Source: Nitrospira sp. (GTDB lineage: Bacteria > Nitrospirota > Nitrospiria > Nitrospirales > Nitrospiraceae). Taken from it: a stretch of 48,968 nucleotides of DNA. The DNA is taken from contig JADYYH010000045.1 of NCBI GenBank assembly GCA_020853775.1, positions 1 to 48,968 of the forward strand, in the 5' to 3' direction. Position numbers and translations under genes: made by a program. Under the pieces are notes generated by a model. It searched no databases. It had not been told where the DNA came from and was given only the letters and a program-made list of their open reading frames with translations. Below, piece after piece: positions 45,504 through 48,968 of this stretch. The stretch's first letter is position 1; every line of letters starts with the position of its first letter.

Positions 45504-45583
45504 GGATGTTCAGAACGGTGCTCCGACCAGGCCCCAGGAAGCTGTCCGACCAAGAACGCTGCTCGAGGCCGTTCTTCACATCT
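45504..45583 (+). repeat. Shortened palindromic repeat, copy B1
   Basis: About 80 bp. It has both outer arms (GGATGTTCAGAACGG and CCGTTCTTCACATC) and the AGGCCCCAGG and AAGAACGC blocks, but lacks about 40 bp of the central hairpin. It looks like a deletion derivative of the 121-bp element. Confidence 0.6.
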
Positions 45584-45593
45584 GTCACATCAA

Positions 45594-45712
45594 GGCTGCT
45601 CAAACCGGCCATCCAGCAAGGCCGCAGGGAGTGAGACGACTGAGGCGTAAAGGTCGTACGACGCAAGGAGGCTCAGGACTGAGAACGCAGTGGGTGGCCG
45701 TTTTCAGGGTCC
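45594..45712 (+). repeat. 119-bp palindromic repeat, copy B2 (type II)
   Basis: Left arm 45594-45618 pairs imperfectly with the right arm ending at 45712. The AGGCCGCAGG and GAGAACG blocks are present. The interior is of type II (GACTGAGGCGTA, GTCGTACGACGCAAGGA), shared with copy C. Confidence 0.75.
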
Positions 45713-45722
45713 GTCCAGTAAA

Positions 45723-45843
45723 GGATGTTCAAAACGGCTTTCCAGCAAGGCCGCAGGCAAAGCAAAACCGGAGGCGTACTCTCAAGGGTACGTTGAGGAT
45801 TTTGATGAGCCGAGAACGCTGCTGGAAGCCGTTTTCAACATCC
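45723..45843 (+). repeat. 121-bp palindromic repeat, copy B3 (type I)
   Basis: The best-preserved arms: 45723-45747 and 45820-45843 are inverted complements apart from one mismatch and one extra base. The inner stem is flanked by AAAA (45764-45767) and TTTT (45800-45803). The element ends 2 nt before the stop codon of the convergent CBS gene. Confidence 0.88.
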
Positions 45844-45845
45844 GT

Positions 45846-46280
45846 CTAGTCTTGCGAGATCTTGGGTTCCGAATACGTCTGCTTATCCGCCAATCGCGAT
45901 TGCGCGTACCGCTTGTAGTGCATCAACAGATCGCGAACCGAGACAACGCCGACGATCGATCCACCCTTGGTCACCGCCAGATGCCGCACCCCGAGATCCC
46001 CCATCATATCCTGGGCATCATCGACGGCCTGGTTGCTCTCGATGGTGCACAGGGGGGAGGTCATCACCTGTTCGACGGTCAACTTGCCCACATCCTGATT
46101 GGTGGCCAAACCTTTCCGAACCAGATCCGTGTCCGTCACGATCCCGACATGATTCTTCCCCTTCTTGATCAAGAGGGAGCTGACCCGCAGGGTGCGCATC
46201 TTCTTCGCCGCACCGCGAATGGAGGTCGTCGGACCGACACTCTGAGGTTTCTTGTTCATGATTTGCGCAACAGTCGCCAT
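45846..46280 (-). CDS. CBS-domain pair protein
   Basis: A 144-aa protein made of two CBS domains (about 10-65 and 70-125: VSSLLIKKGKNHVGIVTDTD and RHLAVTKGGSIVGVVSVRD). It is a clear paralogue of the CBS protein in the haem operon, also with VEQVM at the start of the second domain. It probably binds a nucleotide. AAAGG lies 8 nt before the ATG. The TAG stop lies in a CTAG that directly flanks repeat copy B3. Confidence 0.88.
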   Translation of the reverse strand: MATVAQIMNKKPQSVGPTTSIRGAAKKMRTLRVSSLLIKKGKNHVGIVTDTDLVRKGLATNQDVGKLTVEQVMTSPLCTIESNQAVDDAQDMMGDLGVRHLAVTKGGSIVGVVSVRDLLMHYKRYAQSRLADKQTYSEPKISQD

Positions 46281-46330
46281 GTCACATACCTTTCTGCCCG
46301 TTGGGACAAGAGAGCCGATAATGAAGCCGC

Positions 46331-47362
46331 TTACGAAACAGTCAGCACGATTTTACCAAAAAACTTCCGATTCAAAAGATATTCTTGCGCACCTTTGGCC
46401 TCGGACAGTGGAAAGGTCCGATCGATCACCGGCCGTAACTTGCCTTCGCCGATGAGGTGAGCCGCTTTCCACAACTCGCTTTGCGATCCCATGTACGAGC
46501 CCTTGATCGTCAGCTGCCGCGAGTAGACGTAGCGCAAATCGAGCTTGACCTCCGCTCCCGTCGTCGCGCCACAGGTGACCAGTCGACCGCCCTTGGCCAA
46601 TGAATCGATACACTGCGTCCACACCTCCGGGCCGATGTGTTCGATCACCACGTCCACGCCGCGGCGCTGCGTCAATTCACGCACCCGCTGGTTCACCTGC
46701 TCACGGCTGTGGATGATGACGTCATCCGCGCCCAGTTCCTTCGCCTTCGCGATTTTCTCCTCGCTCCCGACCGTGGTCAAGACGCGAGCGCCGGCCAGCT
46801 TGGCCATCTGGATCGCCATGTGGCCCACGCCGCTGCCTGCGCCCATAATTAAGACCTCTTCGCCTGGCCGCACTTCCGCCAACCCGAATAACATATGCCA
46901 GGCAGTGACAGATACCAGAGGGAAGGCTGCGGCTTGCTCGAAGGATAACGCGCCGGGAATGGGACGCACGTTTCTCGCCGGCACCTTCACATAGTCCGCG
47001 TAGCCGCCATGACACATCGCCCCGATCAACCCGTACGAGCGGCACATATTGTCGCGTCCAGCAAGACACTGTTCGCACCGGCCGCACCCGACACCGGGAG
47101 ACACATAGATACGCTCGCCCACGGTCACCCCATCCACCTGTGAGCCGATCTGCTGTACGACGCCCGCGATGTCTGAACCGAGGATGTGCGGAAGCGGCAT
47201 CGGATAGGCCGGACTCCCCTGCCGGATCCAGATATCCAGATGGTTCAATGCGCAGGCCTTCACCTGCACGAGCACTTCGTCGGCGCCGATCGTCGGCATC
47301 GGCATCTCCTGATACTGCAATTTCCCGGGCCCGCCATGCTCGTGAAACACCACCGCGTTCAT
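46331..47362 (-). CDS. Zinc-type alcohol dehydrogenase/quinone oxidoreductase family (MDR)
   Basis: A 343-aa medium-chain dehydrogenase/reductase. The N-terminal GroES-like domain contains the structural zinc Cys cluster GCGRCEQCLAGRDNMC. The Rossmann motif is VLIMGAGSGVGHMAIQMA. The usual catalytic-zinc Cys is replaced (ALNHLDIW), so it is closer to quinone oxidoreductase or enoyl-reductase types. The substrate is unknown. GAGG lies 4 nt before the ATG. Confidence 0.88.
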   Translation of the reverse strand: MNAVVFHEHGGPGKLQYQEMPMPTIGADEVLVQVKACALNHLDIWIRQGSPAYPMPLPHILGSDIAGVVQQIGSQVDGVTVGERIYVSPGVGCGRCEQCLAGRDNMCRSYGLIGAMCHGGYADYVKVPARNVRPIPGALSFEQAAAFPLVSVTAWHMLFGLAEVRPGEEVLIMGAGSGVGHMAIQMAKLAGARVLTTVGSEEKIAKAKELGADDVIIHSREQVNQRVRELTQRRGVDVVIEHIGPEVWTQCIDSLAKGGRLVTCGATTGAEVKLDLRYVYSRQLTIKGSYMGSQSELWKAAHLIGEGKLRPVIDRTFPLSEAKGAQEYLLNRKFFGKIVLTVS

Positions 47363-47389
47363 AACACCTCAGTGTGACAAAACCCCAAT

Positions 47390-47417
47390 TGAGTGTTGAG
47401 TTGTGAGTCCTGAGTTC
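47390..47417 (+). repeat. Tandem degenerate heptamers (TGAGTNN x4)
   Basis: Four 7-mers read TGAGTGT, TGAGTTG, TGAGTCC and TGAGTTC, just upstream of the MDR gene. They fit the TSAGYNN pattern of the array at 45391-45418. Confidence 0.6.
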
Positions 47418-47499
47418 TTGGATACGAAGCGCGCAGTTCTCGATTCGTTTCCATCGCACAACTCGTGACTACATGTTCGCCCTAGCCCCATTCTTCACG

Positions 47500-47620
47500 G
47501 GACGATCAACACGCCGTGTCACAAGGCCGCAGGGAGTGCGGTGACTGAGGCGTACCCTCAGTCGTACGTCGCAAGGAAACGTACGACTGAGAACGCCATG
47601 AGATGGCGTTTTCATCATCC
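47500..47620 (+). repeat. 121-bp palindromic repeat, copy C (type II)
   Basis: The outer arms start GGACGATCAACACGCC and end GGCGTTTTCATCATCC. The interior holds a perfect 13-bp hairpin, CTCAGTCGTACGT (47557-47569) with ACGTACGACTGAG (47579-47591). It ends 2 nt before the TAG stop of the convergent phzF-type gene, within a CTAG, just as copy B3 does with its neighbour. Confidence 0.85.
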
Positions 47621-47622
47621 CG

Positions 47623-48552
47623 CTAGAAAGTGAGCACTCCCTCTACCACCATGACCGCCTCTCCTCCGACCATCACCCCCTGAATCGCGTCGTCATCGGA
47701 ATTCACCTGGATCAAAATGCGGGACGGGCGATCGATCTCGTACCCCTGCTCGGCGGTAATCTCGGTCTCCGGCCTGATATCCACCACGCCATGTTGCACG
47801 AGATACGCCCCTAGTGCGCCGCTGGCGCTGCCGGTCGCCGGATCTTCCACAATGCCGATCAACGGCGCGAACATGCGGGTATGCACAGTGGAGGATTGCT
47901 CGACCGTCATCGTGCTGAAGACCATCATGCCGTTGGCGCCATATTGCTGGGACAGCTCGGCGATGGCTGCGACATCCGGCACGATTGATCGCACCGCCGT
48001 CAGCGTGCGCACGGGCACGATAATGACCGGAAGCCCCGTCGAAACCACCTGCACGGGAAAGCGGCTTTCGGTGATCGCAGATTTGGTGATACCCAGAGCG
48101 CGGGCAATGGCGAACAGCGCCTCCGGCTCCTCGATCACATCCAGAAACTCCGGGCTCGGCTGCGCCATCACCACCCGTTCGATCGCTCCGTCGTGCGAAT
48201 GGATATCGACCGGAAACAACCCGAGATTACATTCCTGCAGCACCCGCGTGACCGGCTCCCGGAGCGCGAGGCGATCTAATGTCCCCAACACAAAAAAAGT
48301 CCCGATGACCGGATGCCCGGCGAAGGGAATTTCCTGCGTCGGTGTAAAAATACGCATCTTCACGACCGCCGCCTGGTCGGTGGGGGGAAACACAAACACG
48401 GTTTCGGAGAGATTCATCTCACGCGCGATCTGCTGCAACTCGACGTCGGTCAACCCGTCCGCATCCGGAAACACCGCCACGGGGTTTCCGCCGAAGGGTT
48501 CATCAGTAAAAACGTCGGCTTGGTAAAACTGCAGTCGCCGTTGCCCGGCCAT
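47623..48552 (-). CDS. PhzF-family isomerase/epimerase-fold protein
   Basis: A 309-aa protein with the two-lobed PhzF fold. Signatures are QADVFTDEPFGGNPVAVFPD, the catalytic Glu E50 in MNLSETVFVFPP, FAGHPVIGTFFVLG and EDPATGSASGALGAYL. Relatives isomerise small metabolites, but the substrate here is unknown. I start it at ATG 48552, with GAGGA 4 nt upstream; a longer frame to 48660 lacks a ribosome binding site. Confidence 0.9.
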   Translation of the reverse strand: MAGQRRLQFYQADVFTDEPFGGNPVAVFPDADGLTDVELQQIAREMNLSETVFVFPPTDQAAVVKMRIFTPTQEIPFAGHPVIGTFFVLGTLDRLALREPVTRVLQECNLGLFPVDIHSHDGAIERVVMAQPSPEFLDVIEEPEALFAIARALGITKSAITESRFPVQVVSTGLPVIIVPVRTLTAVRSIVPDVAAIAELSQQYGANGMMVFSTMTVEQSSTVHTRMFAPLIGIVEDPATGSASGALGAYLVQHGVVDIRPETEITAEQGYEIDRPSRILIQVNSDDDAIQGVMVGGEAVMVVEGVLTF

Positions 48553-48567
48553 AGATTCCTCGAGAAG

Positions 48568-48603
48568 ATGCTGGCGGCATGTTGCCCCGAGCCAGCATTT
48601 TTT
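48568..48603 (+). terminator. Terminator-like hairpin ahead of phzF
   Basis: ATGCTGGC (48568-48575) pairs with GCCAGCAT (48591-48598), followed by six T residues. Its T-run reads as a terminator on the plus strand, yet no plus-strand gene ends here. On the minus strand it would be a hairpin in the phzF leader, just upstream of its ribosome binding site. Confidence 0.45.
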
Positions 48604-48720
48604 GCAAGAGGCGATGGAGCTACAAGAAGGTAAGAATTCGGGAGGCGCACTCTTCAGCATACAGCCGAAACAGTGCGTAGAACGGGCGACGAACTGCCAC
48701 GATCTGGATTCACTCTCACA

Positions 48721-48839
48721 GGCTCGTCAAAACAGCATCCAACGAAGCCGCAGGCAAGCGACAACCGGAGGCGTACCTTCGAGGTACGTTGAGGATTGTG
48801 GCGAGCCGAGAACGAAGTTGGAGGTCGGTTTCACGAGCC
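48721..48839 (+). repeat. 119-bp palindromic repeat, copy D (type I)
   Basis: The arms are GGCTCGTCAAAACAGC at the left and GGTCGGTTTCACGAGCC at the right. The inner hairpin GGCGTACCT-TCG-AGGTACGTT is flanked by ACAA (48761-48764) and TTGT (48796-48799). The lower stem reads CCAAC/GTTGG where copies A and B3 have CCAGCA/TGCTGG. A CTAG follows 2 nt after the right end. Confidence 0.85.
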
Positions 48840-48968
48840 GACTAGGAGCCTGTCCGAGTAATGGTCTGAACCGCGATTGACGGCGGCCTTCTTACAAGCT
48901 GGTCTGGTTTTCTCATCGGGGGGAGTTTGTGAGAGCCAATGTGCGACCAGAACCCGTCACGACATTCC

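Larger units (their letters stand above)
45384..45845. other. Gene-free repeat cluster between moaB and the CBS gene
   Basis: A 462-nt convergent intergenic region made almost entirely of repeats: a heptamer array (45391-45418), a shortened palindromic copy (B1), and two full copies (B2, B3). Long open frames cross it, but they follow repeat sequence and are not protein-like. No convincing terminator is seen apart from the repeat hairpins. Confidence 0.75.

Noticed and set aside
45439..45849. Open frames of 136 and 256 codons across the repeat cluster
   Set aside because: They follow the palindromic repeats and give Arg/Pro/Gly-rich sequence without ribosome binding sites; they are by-products of repeat DNA.
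44743..48839. CRISPR array
   Set aside because: The units are ~120 bp, irregularly placed, palindromic along their whole length and without unique spacers of constant size.
44743..48839. Complete insertion sequence or its remnant
   Set aside because: No transposase or fragment of one is present, and I see no matching target duplications on both sides; a CTAG occurs only on the right.

Overview
The window looks like a chromosomal core-genome segment of a GC-rich Gram-negative bacterium, most likely a Nitrospira-type member of the Nitrospirota. That is an inference from remembered protein style and gene content: haem made from glutamyl-tRNA, a CobA-HemD fusion, a SirC-type protein, a stand-alone CcmI-type domain and BFN proteins. 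No search could be run. There is no prophage, IS element, rRNA operon or CRISPR array. Two tRNA genes are present: Gly(CCC) and Leu(CAA).

Layout. At 0.4-1.1 kb there is a lone LuxR/NarL-type regulator behind a long non-coding leader. From 27.5 kb down to 1.4 kb almost everything is on the minus strand. In transcription order this strand holds: (i) a tetrapyrrole operon, ccsA-like, hemA, hemC, cobA-hemD fusion, CBS protein, hemB, running on into ribF, tilS, hpt, ftsH, folP, glmM and comEC, with many 1-8 nt overlaps; (ii) a glycosyltransferase and a DegT aminotransferase; (iii) mtnA; (iv) ndk plus a TPR lipoprotein; (v) gcvH-lpdA-comEA-tyrS behind a good sigma-70 promoter; (vi) tRNA-Gly. A divergent RsmI-like methylase starts beside the haem operon promoter, followed by a TusA-like protein, an unknown exported protein with a strong terminator, and tRNA-Leu.

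From 30 to 39 kb the plus strand carries a YggX-like zinc-ribbon protein, two tandem BFN (DUF151) proteins, rplM-rpsI with a textbook terminator, argC-argJ, rpsB-tsf-pyrH-frr, and alr. From 39 to 48.5 kb there are small accessory genes on both strands: a DUF4403 exported protein, a thiamine-binding MTH1187-type protein with sirC, an anchored CcmI-type domain, HNH nuclease, Rieske protein, GGCT-like protein, thioredoxin-like [2Fe-2S] ferredoxin, moaB, a second CBS protein, a zinc-type dehydrogenase and a PhzF protein.

The most unusual signal is between 44.7 and 48.9 kb. Five full-length (119-121 bp) copies and one shortened copy of a palindromic repeat lie there, all in the same orientation. 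They have ~25-nt inverted arms, a conserved asymmetric internal loop, and paired stem changes between copies, as expected of a structured RNA or hairpin DNA element. Two copies end exactly 2 nt from gene stop codons, and one abuts the moaB start codon. Two arrays of four degenerate heptamers (TSAGYNN) lie among them. Other points of interest are a receiver domain lacking its acidic pair, a HemB with a mixed Cys/Asp/Cys metal site, a divergent RsmI-like protein and the solo CcmI domain.
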